Assembly (NCBI GenBank): GCA_014338005.1
Contig: QUBZ01000007.1
Location: forward strand, 1 to 64,000
Direction: 5' to 3'
Length of the DNA stretch: 64,000 bases
From: Chloroflexota bacterium
GTDB lineage: Bacteria; Chloroflexota; Anaerolineae; Aggregatilineales; Phototrophicaceae
A model generated the notes under the pieces. It was not told where the DNA came from. It ran no database searches and saw nothing but the letters and a program-made list of their open reading frames with translations. The position numbers were made by a program, and so were the translations under genes. Positions 24,663-32,739 of this stretch are shown piece after piece (position 1 is the stretch's first letter; each line of letters starts with the position of its first letter).

Positions 24663-26170
24663 TGATAAAACGAGTAATCATCTGCTTGTGGCTGGTGGGG
24701 CTGGCGCTGGCCGGGGGCGTCCGGGGACAGGAGCCAACCGCGCAGCCGGAGCAAAACTATATCATTCAGTGGGGCAGCGAAATCATCTTCCCACAGGCCA
24801 TCCGGTTCGAGATTGTTCTGGCGCGTCCGCTCAGCGAAATCGCCGTGCTGACGCTGACACTGGAGCCGGCAGGTCGCCCGGCGGTGGCGGTGGAGATTGA
24901 CCGGGCAACGACGGCCATCGTGCGCGAGCCGTTTTCCGAACTGGCCTACCTGTGGCCGGTATCGCCCGGCGAACCGCTGCGGCTGTCCCAGGAAGTGCGT
25001 TATGCCTGGCAGGTCGTCACGCGGGCCGGCGAGGTGGCGCGGGTTGAGGACGAGTTCACCTTTACCGACCCGCGCGTGACCTGGGCGCAGCAGGAAGGCG
25101 AGCCGTTTAGCCTGGCGATCCCGGCGGAGGGACTCGAAGCGCCCGGCAACGTGCTGGGGCGTTTGCGGCGCGAACTCCAGCCGGTCTACGATCTGCTGGC
25201 CGCCCAGACAGGGCGAAACGAATCGTTCAATCTGGCCGTGTACACGACCGTTCCGGCGGGCTGCGCGCGGGCCGCCGACGGCAGCCTGGTGGCGGTGGGG
25301 CCGGACAGCCGGACGGAAATTCCCTGCAATCCGGCGGCTGCCGAGGCCATCTTCCGCGCCAGCGGGCTGGATGTCGTGCAGAGCGATTCGCCGGGCGTGA
25401 ACGGCATCCGCGATGCAGTAGTCGCTTACTGGACGCGGCAGTTTTACGGCTGGTCGAACGCGCCGGATTGGTTTGCGGCGGGCATGGCGGCGTTTTATTC
25501 ACCTGCGCCCCGCTCTAGCGATCTGGCGCTGCTGCAAACCGCCGCGCGCAGTGACCGCCTGTTGACCGCCGATGCTCTGGCGTCAAGGCCCCCGGCTGCC
25601 GACCAGGAATTGTGGCTGGCGCAGAGCCGCGGCCTGGTGCGGTATCTCGCCGGGCGTTTGGGCGTGGCGGGGTTGTTCCGACTGGCGCGCGCGGCTGCCG
25701 AAGCCGAGTCGTTTGAAGCGGTTTTTACGGCGGAAGCCGGAACGACGGTATCGGCGCTGCTGCCGGATTTCCGGCGCTGGCTTTTTTCCGATTCCGCGCC
25801 GGGGGACTTCCGTTTTACGCTCTACGAGGCCGCCACGCCGACCCCGACGCCGACACGGACACCCACACTCACCCTGACGCCGACGCCAACGCCAACGCTC
25901 ACGCCCCCCCCGCCGACCGCGACGGATACGCCGCCGGGATTCGTGCCGACGTTGACGCCGCTGCCGTCGCCAACCGCCAGCCGCACGCCGACGACCGCGC
26001 CCGCTTCGGTGACGCCCAGGCCGCCCGGCAGCCTGAACACGCCGACGCCGGTCGTAGTTTCGCCTGTCGAGGTGTTCAGGACGCCCGCCGGGATATTGGG
26101 ACTGGTGTCTATCGGCCTGCTGGTGATTGCTATTCTGGTAGTGATCTTCGCCGGCGGGCGGCGGCGCTGA
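24662..26170 (+). CDS. secreted peptidase-MA-like protein with Thr/Pro stalk and C-terminal TM
   Basis: 502 residues, start overlapping the CPBP stop. A signal peptide (~1-22, ending GGVRGQ) is followed by a beta-rich domain and then a helical region. That region has APDWFAAGMAAFYSP, like the W-L-x-E-G-L-A segment of gluzincin 'peptidase MA' proteins. The HExxH zinc motif expected just before it is absent (DAVVAYWTRQFYG), so it is probably not an active protease. A ~90-residue Thr/Pro linker of TPTPT repeats leads to a final TM helix. The topology would display the domain outside the cell. The coupling to CPBP suggests a shared membrane task. Confidence 0.6.
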   Translation: MIKRVIICLWLVGLALAGGVRGQEPTAQPEQNYIIQWGSEIIFPQAIRFEIVLARPLSEIAVLTLTLEPAGRPAVAVEIDRATTAIVREPFSELAYLWPVSPGEPLRLSQEVRYAWQVVTRAGEVARVEDEFTFTDPRVTWAQQEGEPFSLAIPAEGLEAPGNVLGRLRRELQPVYDLLAAQTGRNESFNLAVYTTVPAGCARAADGSLVAVGPDSRTEIPCNPAAAEAIFRASGLDVVQSDSPGVNGIRDAVVAYWTRQFYGWSNAPDWFAAGMAAFYSPAPRSSDLALLQTAARSDRLLTADALASRPPAADQELWLAQSRGLVRYLAGRLGVAGLFRLARAAAEAESFEAVFTAEAGTTVSALLPDFRRWLFSDSAPGDFRFTLYEAATPTPTPTRTPTLTLTPTPTPTLTPPPPTATDTPPGFVPTLTPLPSPTASRTPTTAPASVTPRPPGSLNTPTPVVVSPVEVFRTPAGILGLVSIGLLVIAILVVIFAGGRRR

Positions 26171-26189
26171 TGATGAGGAAAAACGAACG

Positions 26190-27242
26190 ATGACGGTCAA
26201 CCTTTATGACCTCAGCCCGGAAGGCCTGGCCGGCCTGCTGGCGGCCTGGGGCGAGCCGCGTTTTCGCGCCAACCAGGTGCGTGAATGGCTTTATGACAAG
26301 CGCGTTTCGTCCTTCGACGAGATGCGTAATTTACCCAAAAAGCTGCGCGACCGGCTGAAAACCGAAACGACGCTGGGGGTGCTGGCGCCGATTTCCGAAC
26401 AGGCCAGCCATGACGGCACGCTCAAACGGCTGTACCGCCTGCCGGACGGCCAGATGATCGAGTCGGTTTTGATGCCGTATGACGATGACCGGCGGACGGC
26501 CTGTATTTCCACACAGGCCGGCTGCGCGATGGGCTGCGTTTTTTGCGCTACCGGGCAGATGGGTTTCGCGCGGCATCTGACGGCGGCGGAGATTTTCGAG
26601 CAGGCTGTGCTGTTCGCCCGCGAACTGGAAGCCCAGGGCGAGCGCCTGAGCAACGTCGTGCTGATGGGCATGGGCGAGCCGTTCCACAACTACGACGAGT
26701 CGCTGGCGGCGGTGCGCCGGTTGATGGACGACCTGGGTATCGGCGCGCGGCATATCACGGTCAGCACGGTGGGGCTGGCGCCGATGATCCGGCGTTTTGC
26801 CGACGAAGGGCTGCAAGTACGGCTGGCGATCAGCCTGCACGCGGCCACCGACGAGGAACGTTCCGCGCTGCTGCCGGTGAACAAACGCTGGCCGCTGGCC
26901 GAACTGATGGTTGCCTGCCGCGAATACGTGGAAAAAACCGGGCGGCGCATCTCGTTTGAATGGACGGCCATCCAGGGCGAAAACGATACACCGGAACAGG
27001 CGCGCGCGCTCGGCAAACTGCTGAAGGGGCTGTTGTGCCACGTGAATATCATCCCGCTCAACCCGACCGGGGGGTACGCGCACGGCCCGTCGGCGGCAGA
27101 CCGGGTAGATCGTTTTGCGGCCATCCTGGGGGAATGCGGCGTCCCGGCGACGGTGCGCGTCCGGCGCGGCATTGATATCAACGCCGGCTGCGGCCAGCTT
27201 AAAGCGGCGGTGCTTAATAAACAGGCCGACCGTTCAGAATAG
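26190..27242 (+). CDS. rlmN: dual-specificity 23S rRNA A2503 / tRNA A37 C2-methyltransferase RlmN
   Basis: 350 residues. This radical-SAM enzyme methylates C2 of A2503 in 23S rRNA and A37 in some tRNAs. The cluster motif is CAMGCVFC (~residues 112-119, CxxxCxxC), preceded by the N-terminal accessory domain FRANQVREWLY. The catalytic second cysteine is visible in NAGCGQL near residue 337, and the first (C118-type) is in the loop. GMGEPFHNYDE and STVGLAPMIRR are family hallmarks. Length is typical. GAGGAA lies ~10 nt before ATG 26190. Confidence 0.95.
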   Translation: MTVNLYDLSPEGLAGLLAAWGEPRFRANQVREWLYDKRVSSFDEMRNLPKKLRDRLKTETTLGVLAPISEQASHDGTLKRLYRLPDGQMIESVLMPYDDDRRTACISTQAGCAMGCVFCATGQMGFARHLTAAEIFEQAVLFARELEAQGERLSNVVLMGMGEPFHNYDESLAAVRRLMDDLGIGARHITVSTVGLAPMIRRFADEGLQVRLAISLHAATDEERSALLPVNKRWPLAELMVACREYVEKTGRRISFEWTAIQGENDTPEQARALGKLLKGLLCHVNIIPLNPTGGYAHGPSAADRVDRFAAILGECGVPATVRVRRGIDINAGCGQLKAAVLNKQADRSE

Positions 27243-27267
27243 CCCGGTTATCGAACAGGAGCGAACA

Positions 27268-28245
27268 ATGCAGTACATGAATCTTGGCAAAAGCGGTTTG
27301 AAAGTGTCGCGCATCTGCCTGGGCATGATGACCTATGGCTCATCGCAGTGGCGCGACTGGGTGCTGGATGAGGAAGACAGCCGCCCGTTCATCCGGCGGG
27401 CGCTGGAACTGGGCGTCAACTTCTTCGATACGGCGGATATGTACTCGATGGGCGTGAGCGAAGAAGTGACCGGGCGGGCGCTGAAGGACTTCGCCCGGCG
27501 CGACGAAGTGGTGATTGCGACCAAAGTGTATCACCCGATGGGCGATAAACCGAACCAGGGCGGCCTTTCGCGCAAACATATCCACCACAGCATAGACGAT
27601 TCGCTGCGCCGCCTGGGGACGGATTACGTAGACCTGTACCAGATTCACCGCTGGGACGCCGAAACGCCGATAGAAGAAACGCTGGAAGCCCTGCATGATG
27701 TGGTGAAAGCCGGCAAGGCGCTGTACATCGGCGCGTCCAGCATGTACGCCTGGCAGCTTGCAAAGGCGCTGTACACCGCCGATCTTCACGGCTGGACACG
27801 TTTTGTCTCCATGCAAAATCATTACAATCTGGTGTATCGTGAAGAAGAACGCGAGATGATTCCGCTGTGCATAGATCAGGGTTTGGGGGTTATTCCCTGG
27901 AGTCCACTGGCGCGCGGTTTCCTGGCCGGCAACCGCACCCGCGACAAAAGCGGCGAAACCACCCGGTCAAAAAGCGACCGTTTCGCGCATTCGATGTATT
28001 ACCAGGATACCGATTTTGAAACGCTTGACCGGGTGATGGAACTGGCGAAAGGGCGGGGTGTTTCGCCGGCGCAGATCGCGCTGGCCTGGATGCTGCACAA
28101 ACCCGGCATCACCAGCCCGATCATCGGCGCCAGCAAGATGTACCAGCTTGAGGAAGCGGTGGCCGCGCTGGATATTCAGCTGTCGGCAGAGGACATGGCG
28201 TATCTGGAGGCGCCGTACCAGCCGCACCCCATATTGGGGCATTAG
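27268..28245 (+). CDS. aldo/keto reductase
   Basis: 325 residues, an NADPH-dependent (alpha/beta)8 oxidoreductase. The catalytic tetrad is visible: Asp-Tyr in FFDTADMYSMG, Lys in VIATKVYHPMG, His in LYQIHRWD. The C-terminal cofactor segment (ITSPIIGASKMYQLEEAVAAL) is typical of the YajO/Tas-like 1-deoxyxylulose-5-P-related AKR12/AKR11 branch. The substrate cannot be set. AGGAGCGAACA precedes ATG 27268. It starts 25 bp after rlmN and is probably cotranscribed. Confidence 0.88.
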   Translation: MQYMNLGKSGLKVSRICLGMMTYGSSQWRDWVLDEEDSRPFIRRALELGVNFFDTADMYSMGVSEEVTGRALKDFARRDEVVIATKVYHPMGDKPNQGGLSRKHIHHSIDDSLRRLGTDYVDLYQIHRWDAETPIEETLEALHDVVKAGKALYIGASSMYAWQLAKALYTADLHGWTRFVSMQNHYNLVYREEEREMIPLCIDQGLGVIPWSPLARGFLAGNRTRDKSGETTRSKSDRFAHSMYYQDTDFETLDRVMELAKGRGVSPAQIALAWMLHKPGITSPIIGASKMYQLEEAVAALDIQLSAEDMAYLEAPYQPHPILGH

Positions 28246-28314
28246 GGGATGGATATTTCGCGCAACTTTGAGCGGTTATGATTGTTCTACTTACACAGAA
28301 GCAGGTGTTGAAAA

Positions 28315-28983
28315 TTGACAAACATCGTTCGCATTGCGCCGTCAATTCTCTCTGCCGATTTCACCCGGCTGGGCGAGCAGGTTCAGGAAGCCGAGGCCGC
28401 CGGGGGTGATTTGATTCATATTGATGTGATGGATGGGCAGTTCGTGCCGAACATCACGATGGGGCCGCTGGTCGTGCGCGCGGTGCGCCGCGTGACGACG
28501 CTGCCGCTGGACGTTCACCTGATGATCGTCCAGCCGGAGCGCCATCTGCAAGCTTTTGCCGACGCGGGGGCCGACCAGATCAGCATTCATTGGGAAGCCA
28601 GCCCAAATCTGCATCGCAGCTTACAGATCATGCGAGAGCTGAAGTGCGGCGTGGGGGTTGCCATCAACCCCCATACGCCGGCGGGTTTTTTGAGCGAGGT
28701 TCTGCCGCTGCTGGATGTGGTGGTGGTGATGACCGTCAATCCCGGTTTTGGTGGGCAGGCCTTTTTGCCGGAAACACTGCCCAAAATCCGGCAGCTTCGG
28801 GCGATGGCCGAGGCCGGCGGGCAGCCGCTTGATATCGAGGTGGACGGCGGCATCCAGGCGGAAACGGCGCGGGCAGCGATCGAGGCCGGGGCGAATGTGC
28901 TGATCGCGGGCAGTGCGATCTACAGCGACCGGCACAGCGTGGAGGAAGGTATCCGTGCGCTGCGGCAGGCGGTTAGTAAATAA
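28315..28983 (+). CDS. rpe: ribulose-phosphate 3-epimerase
   Basis: 222 residues. It interconverts D-ribulose-5-P and D-xylulose-5-P (pentose phosphate pathway, cytoplasm). The motifs are IAPSILSADFTRLGEQ, HIDVMDGQFVPNITMGP (metal Asp/His), LDVHLMIVQPERH, VNPGFGGQAF (phosphate loop) and IEVDGGIQAETA with the catalytic Asp. TTG 28315 is the only plausible start, with AGGTG 8 nt upstream; no ATG lies before the conserved IAPSIL. Confidence 0.95.
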   Translation: MTNIVRIAPSILSADFTRLGEQVQEAEAAGGDLIHIDVMDGQFVPNITMGPLVVRAVRRVTTLPLDVHLMIVQPERHLQAFADAGADQISIHWEASPNLHRSLQIMRELKCGVGVAINPHTPAGFLSEVLPLLDVVVVMTVNPGFGGQAFLPETLPKIRQLRAMAEAGGQPLDIEVDGGIQAETARAAIEAGANVLIAGSAIYSDRHSVEEGIRALRQAVSK

Positions 28984-28984
28984 A

Positions 28985-29003
28985 AAGCCGGTTCAACCGG
29001 CTT
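28985..29003. terminator. bidirectional terminator between rpe and rpmB
   Basis: AAGCCGGTT (28985-28993) pairs with AACCGGCTT (28995-29003). On the minus strand TTTTTATTT follows, so it should end rpmB transcription efficiently. Confidence 0.75.
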
Positions 29004-29023
29004 CCGATCAGGATGGGGCGGGC

Positions 29024-29203
29024 TTACGCCTTTGCCAGCGTCTTGATACACTTGGTGCAAAGCGTTTTGCGAACGTAGACCCCATTTTCATACACCCGCA
29101 CGCGCTGGAGATTCGGTTTAAATTTGTGCCGGGTCGCGCGCATCGAGTGGCTGCGGCGGTTGCCGAACATGGGCCCCTTGCCACACATTTCACACTTCGC
29201 CAT
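29024..29203 (-). CDS. rpmB: 50S ribosomal protein L28
   Basis: 59 residues. MAKCEMCGKGPMFGNRRSHS, then KFKPNLQRVRV and LCTKCIKTL are diagnostic of L28. It carries the zinc-ribbon version with two CxxC pairs (CEMC, CTKC). ATG 29203 is used because GAGGCG lies 8-13 nt upstream. An in-frame ATG at 29233 (MAKKQLRRSI…) would add 10 residues not found in the family and has no SD. A perfect hairpin spans its ribosome binding site (29209-29250). Confidence 0.93.
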   Translation of the reverse strand: MAKCEMCGKGPMFGNRRSHSMRATRHKFKPNLQRVRVYENGVYVRKTLCTKCIKTLAKA

Positions 29204-29208
29204 GATGG

Positions 29209-29250
29209 ATCGCCTCAATTGTTTTTTAGCCATGCGACAATTGAGGCGAT
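29209..29250 (-). promoter_or_regulatory. perfect 14-bp hairpin containing the rpmB ribosome binding site
   Basis: ATCGCCTCAATTGT (29209-29222) and ACAATTGAGGCGAT (29237-29250) are exact reverse complements, 14 nt apart. In the rpmB mRNA the 3' arm holds the TTGAGGCG Shine-Dalgarno, so the fold would hide it. No T-run belongs to the stem end. Translational control is inferred. Confidence 0.6.
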
Positions 29251-29330
29251 GCTACCATAACGCCCGATAAGATGCAAGGGGCGAGGGTGGCCGATTGGCG
29301 CGATAATAACAGGAGTTCAGCAGTACGATC

Positions 29331-30989
29331 ATGGTTGCCAATGCAAGTATCGAAGCCTGTGATGGGCATCTTTTTAAACGGCTGACGGAGGCCGGGTTGG
29401 CCTGGCTGGCGAATAACCAGGAAAAGGTCAACCAGTTGAATGTCTTTCCGGTGCCGGACGGCGATACCGGCACGAATATGTACCTGACCATGCGGAAAGC
29501 CTATGAGGAGATCGCCCACATGGATGACGCGCACGTGGGGAACGTCAGCGGCGCGCTGGCGCGCGGCGCGCTGATGGGCGCGCGGGGCAATTCCGGCGTC
29601 ATCCTTTCGCAGTGGTGGCGTGGGTTCGCCCAGGTGCTGGAGAGGCAGGCCGTTTTTGATTCGGAACTGTTCGCCCAGGCGTGCCGGAGCGCCGTCGAAA
29701 TGGCTTATAAAGGTGTGGTGAAGCCGGTCGAAGGCACGATCTTGACCGTGACGCGCCAGGCGATGGAAGCCGTCAACGAACGCGCGCGCAGCGAAAATAA
29801 CCTGCAATCGCTGTTTGAAACCCAAGTCGAAGCGGCTTATGAATCCCTGCGGCGGACGCCAGACCTGCTGCCGGTGCTAAAAGATGCGGGCGTGGTAGAC
29901 TCCGGCGGGCAGGGTTGGACATTCATGATGGAAGGGATGCTGCGGCTGCTGCGCGGCGAGGACATCCATATCCGCTCGGTGAAAGCCGTCACCGTCCAGC
30001 GGCCCGGCTGGCAGGAAGCGCTGCAGCCGGAAGATGCCGAAGGTTACGGGTACGACGTGCAGTTCCTCATGAAACGGCTTGACCGGCCTTTCGATGTGGA
30101 GGCCGTGCGGGCAGCTATTTCCGAAATCGGCTGGTCAACGCTGGTGGTGGGGGACGAAAACCTGATAAAAGTGCATGTTCACGTCCACGACCCCGGCGCG
30201 CCGATCAGCTACGCGATTGGAACCGGGGCGATGCTGGATGATGTGGTCGTGGAAAATATGCAGCTCCAGTACCAGCATTATATCGAGGAGCGGCGCGCCC
30301 GCGAGCATACGCCGGTTGAAGGGGTGGCGGTGGTGACGGTCGCCAGCGGCGACGGCTTGCGCCGGCTGTTCGCGGAGGAACTTCGCGCGGCGTTTGTGAT
30401 CGCCGGCGGGCAGACCATGAACCCCAGCACCGAGGACTTTCTGGCGGCCATCGAGTCGCTGCCCAATGACGAAATTATCCTGCTGCCGAACAATGCGAAC
30501 GTCATTATGGCGGCGCGGCAGGCGGCGGCGCTGGCGCAGGATAAACATGTGCGCGTCGTCCCCAGCCGCACCATTCCGCAGGGCATCAGCGCCATGCTCA
30601 CTTATGTAAACGAGCGCGAAATGCTGAGTCACGAGGCATTGGCCCAGGCGATGAATGGGGCGATGCCCGGCGTGATAAGCTGCGAGGTGACGACCGCCAC
30701 GCGGGCCGCCTCGCTGAACGGCGTGACGGTGCGCGCCGGGCAGCTGATCGGGCTGATTAACGACGTGCTGGCGGTGGCCGGAGATGAGATGGTCGCGGTC
30801 GTGCGCGAACTTTTGCGAAAAGCCGGGGCGGACAAACGTGAGCTGATTACGTTATACTATGGACGTGACGTGGCTCAAGCGGATGCCGAATCCCTGGTTG
30901 AAACGCTGCGGCAGGAATACAGCGATCAGGAGTTTGAACTGGTAGATGGAGGGCAGCCGCTTTATCCCTATATTTTTGGCGTGGAATAA
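29331..30989 (+). CDS. fakA: fatty-acid kinase subunit A (DAK2-domain, YloV/FakA family)
   Basis: 552 residues. The N-terminal DAK2 (DhaL-like) kinase domain has FPVPDGDTGTNMYLTM, the acidic Mg-ATP motif, then GARGNSGVILSQWWRG and VVDSGGQGWTFMMEGML. The C-terminal DegV-like half ends with ITLYYGRDVAQADAESL. FakA phosphorylates fatty acids held by FakB (DegV) proteins for phospholipid synthesis at the membrane. Two DegV genes follow immediately, which fits that role. Length matches the family (~550). Confidence 0.9.
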   Translation: MVANASIEACDGHLFKRLTEAGLAWLANNQEKVNQLNVFPVPDGDTGTNMYLTMRKAYEEIAHMDDAHVGNVSGALARGALMGARGNSGVILSQWWRGFAQVLERQAVFDSELFAQACRSAVEMAYKGVVKPVEGTILTVTRQAMEAVNERARSENNLQSLFETQVEAAYESLRRTPDLLPVLKDAGVVDSGGQGWTFMMEGMLRLLRGEDIHIRSVKAVTVQRPGWQEALQPEDAEGYGYDVQFLMKRLDRPFDVEAVRAAISEIGWSTLVVGDENLIKVHVHVHDPGAPISYAIGTGAMLDDVVVENMQLQYQHYIEERRAREHTPVEGVAVVTVASGDGLRRLFAEELRAAFVIAGGQTMNPSTEDFLAAIESLPNDEIILLPNNANVIMAARQAAALAQDKHVRVVPSRTIPQGISAMLTYVNEREMLSHEALAQAMNGAMPGVISCEVTTATRAASLNGVTVRAGQLIGLINDVLAVAGDEMVAVVRELLRKAGADKRELITLYYGRDVAQADAESLVETLRQEYSDQEFELVDGGQPLYPYIFGVE

Positions 30990-31865
30990 ATGCCGATTGT
31001 CCATATCGTAACCGACAGCTGCGCGAATCTGGCGACACCGCACTTTTTGCAGCAGCACCCGGTTACTATCGTTCCGAATAAAATCAGCATCGCCGGCAAA
31101 ACTTACCGCGAGGGGGTTGATTTAAGCGCCGAGGAGGCTTTGCGCCTGATCGCGCATCAACCTTACGCGCCGTTGGTTTCGTCCCCCACCGAAGCCGAAT
31201 ATGTCGAGGTGTATAATCGTCTTGCCCGGACGTGCGACGCCATCATTTCGATTCACGCCTCGCGGGAGATGTTTCCCAGTTGGGCGAACGCAGTGAGGGC
31301 GGCGCGCCAGGTCGCCGGTCACTGTCAGGTGGTGGTGATCGATTCGCAGTCCATCTGCGCCGGCCAGGGGATGCTGGTGAAGGTGGCGGCCAAAGCCATC
31401 GAACGTGAGAGTACGGTTGAGGACATGGTGCGGGCCGTGCGCGGGGCGACCGAGCGGATATTCGGCGTTTATTATGTCGAGTCGGTGAATTATCTGCTAC
31501 AGAATAAAATCATGTCACCCTCGCATACGGTGTTGGGGATGCTGTTGGGCATCAAACCGTTCCTGGGTATCGAGGATGGGCGTTTGCAGCTTATCGAAAA
31601 GGTGCGGACGCGGCTGCAAGCGATTGATCGCCTGGTGGAATTTGTGGTGGAATTCACCGATATTGAAGATGTCATCATCGTCCAGCACCGGCCATACCTC
31701 AGCGAGCAGACGCGCCTGGTGCAGGATCGCCTGGCGATTGATTTTCCGGGGCAGCATTTTCCTTACACGCTTTACAATCCCTCGCTGGCGGCGCTGGTAG
31801 GCGCCGAGGCGACCGGGATTGTCATCCTTGAAAGCGAGGCTGACGAGCCAGATGACGACTTCTAA
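30990..31865 (+). CDS. DegV-family fatty-acid-binding protein (FakB-like)
   Basis: 291 residues, starting directly after the fakA stop. It opens IVHIVTDSCANLA (DegV signature), then VSSPTEAEYVEVY and VIDSQSICAGQGMLVKVAA. Family members bind one fatty acid and present it to FakA. The typical S-x-x-M motif segment is present but variable, so chain preference cannot be read. It overlaps the next degV gene by 14 nt. Confidence 0.88.
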   Translation: MPIVHIVTDSCANLATPHFLQQHPVTIVPNKISIAGKTYREGVDLSAEEALRLIAHQPYAPLVSSPTEAEYVEVYNRLARTCDAIISIHASREMFPSWANAVRAARQVAGHCQVVVIDSQSICAGQGMLVKVAAKAIERESTVEDMVRAVRGATERIFGVYYVESVNYLLQNKIMSPSHTVLGMLLGIKPFLGIEDGRLQLIEKVRTRLQAIDRLVEFVVEFTDIEDVIIVQHRPYLSEQTRLVQDRLAIDFPGQHFPYTLYNPSLAALVGAEATGIVILESEADEPDDDF

Positions 31866-32709
31866 AAAGATTCGGTTTGTGACCGACAGCACCTGCGACA
31901 TCCCGGAAGAGCTGGTCGCCCGGTATCGAATCGGCGTTGTGCCTTCGTTCGTGAATTACGGCGGTCAGAGTTATGCCGACGATGGCCGCGAGCTAAACCG
32001 GGAGACGTTTTACCAACAACTGCCATCCATCCGCCCGCACCCGACCACATCCGCACCTTCTCCGGGGCTGGCCGAGCAGGTGATCGGCCAGGTGGCCGAG
32101 GATGCCGATCATATCGTCGTGCTGACTGCCCCCGCGGCCTTGAGCGCGATTCATAATACGCTGCGGCTGGGTGTCGAGAGCCTGGGTTTGCAGGATCGCG
32201 CCACGCTGCTGGACAGCGGTATGGTCAGCATGGGGTTGGGCTATCAGGTGCTGGCGGGTGCGTTGGCCGCCGAAGAAACTGGCGACCTCCAGCGTGTCCT
32301 GGAAGCGGTGAAAAGCGCGCGGGAGCGGGTGCGGGTGTATGCAGGGCTGGCGACGATGGAATATCTGCGCCGCAGCGGGCGTGTGAACTGGGCGAAAGCC
32401 AGCGTCGGCGCGCTTTTGCAGATCAAGCCGGTCATCGGCGTGCTGAACGGAGAAGTGCCGCAGGTGGCGCTCGTCCGCACCTTCGCCCGCGCGTTGGACA
32501 AGCTGGCCGAGCTGGCGCGCGCCGAAGCGCCGCTGGAACAGCTTACCATCCTGTACACGCACAATCTGGAGTCGGCGCAGGCATTCAGGGAGCGGCTGGC
32601 CGACATCGCGCCGCCGGATACCCGCATCCTCGGCGTGACGCCGGTAATCGGCGTCCACATCGGCCCGGACTCGCTGGGTGTTGCCACCCTCCGCAGCGCG
32701 ACACGGTAG
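31852..32709 (+). CDS. second DegV-family fatty-acid-binding protein (FakB-like)
   Basis: 285 residues. ATG 31852 lies inside the end of the preceding degV. IRFVTDSTCDIPEELVARY, TSAPSPGLAEQV, LLDSGMVSMGLGYQV and the C-terminal HIGPDSLGV are typical DegV. Two FakB-like paralogues next to one FakA resemble the arrangement in Gram-positive bacteria, where each FakB prefers saturated or unsaturated acids; the specificity here is unknown. Confidence 0.88.
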   Translation: MTTSKKIRFVTDSTCDIPEELVARYRIGVVPSFVNYGGQSYADDGRELNRETFYQQLPSIRPHPTTSAPSPGLAEQVIGQVAEDADHIVVLTAPAALSAIHNTLRLGVESLGLQDRATLLDSGMVSMGLGYQVLAGALAAEETGDLQRVLEAVKSARERVRVYAGLATMEYLRRSGRVNWAKASVGALLQIKPVIGVLNGEVPQVALVRTFARALDKLAELARAEAPLEQLTILYTHNLESAQAFRERLADIAPPDTRILGVTPVIGVHIGPDSLGVATLRSATR

Positions 32710-32739
32710 CCGCCCGGCGTCACAAAAAGGTAGAGGGGC

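Noticed and set aside
25830-26080. Tandem repeat/CRISPR-like array
   Set aside because: The periodic ACGCCGACG pattern is the coding of a Thr/Pro linker in one open frame, without spacers.
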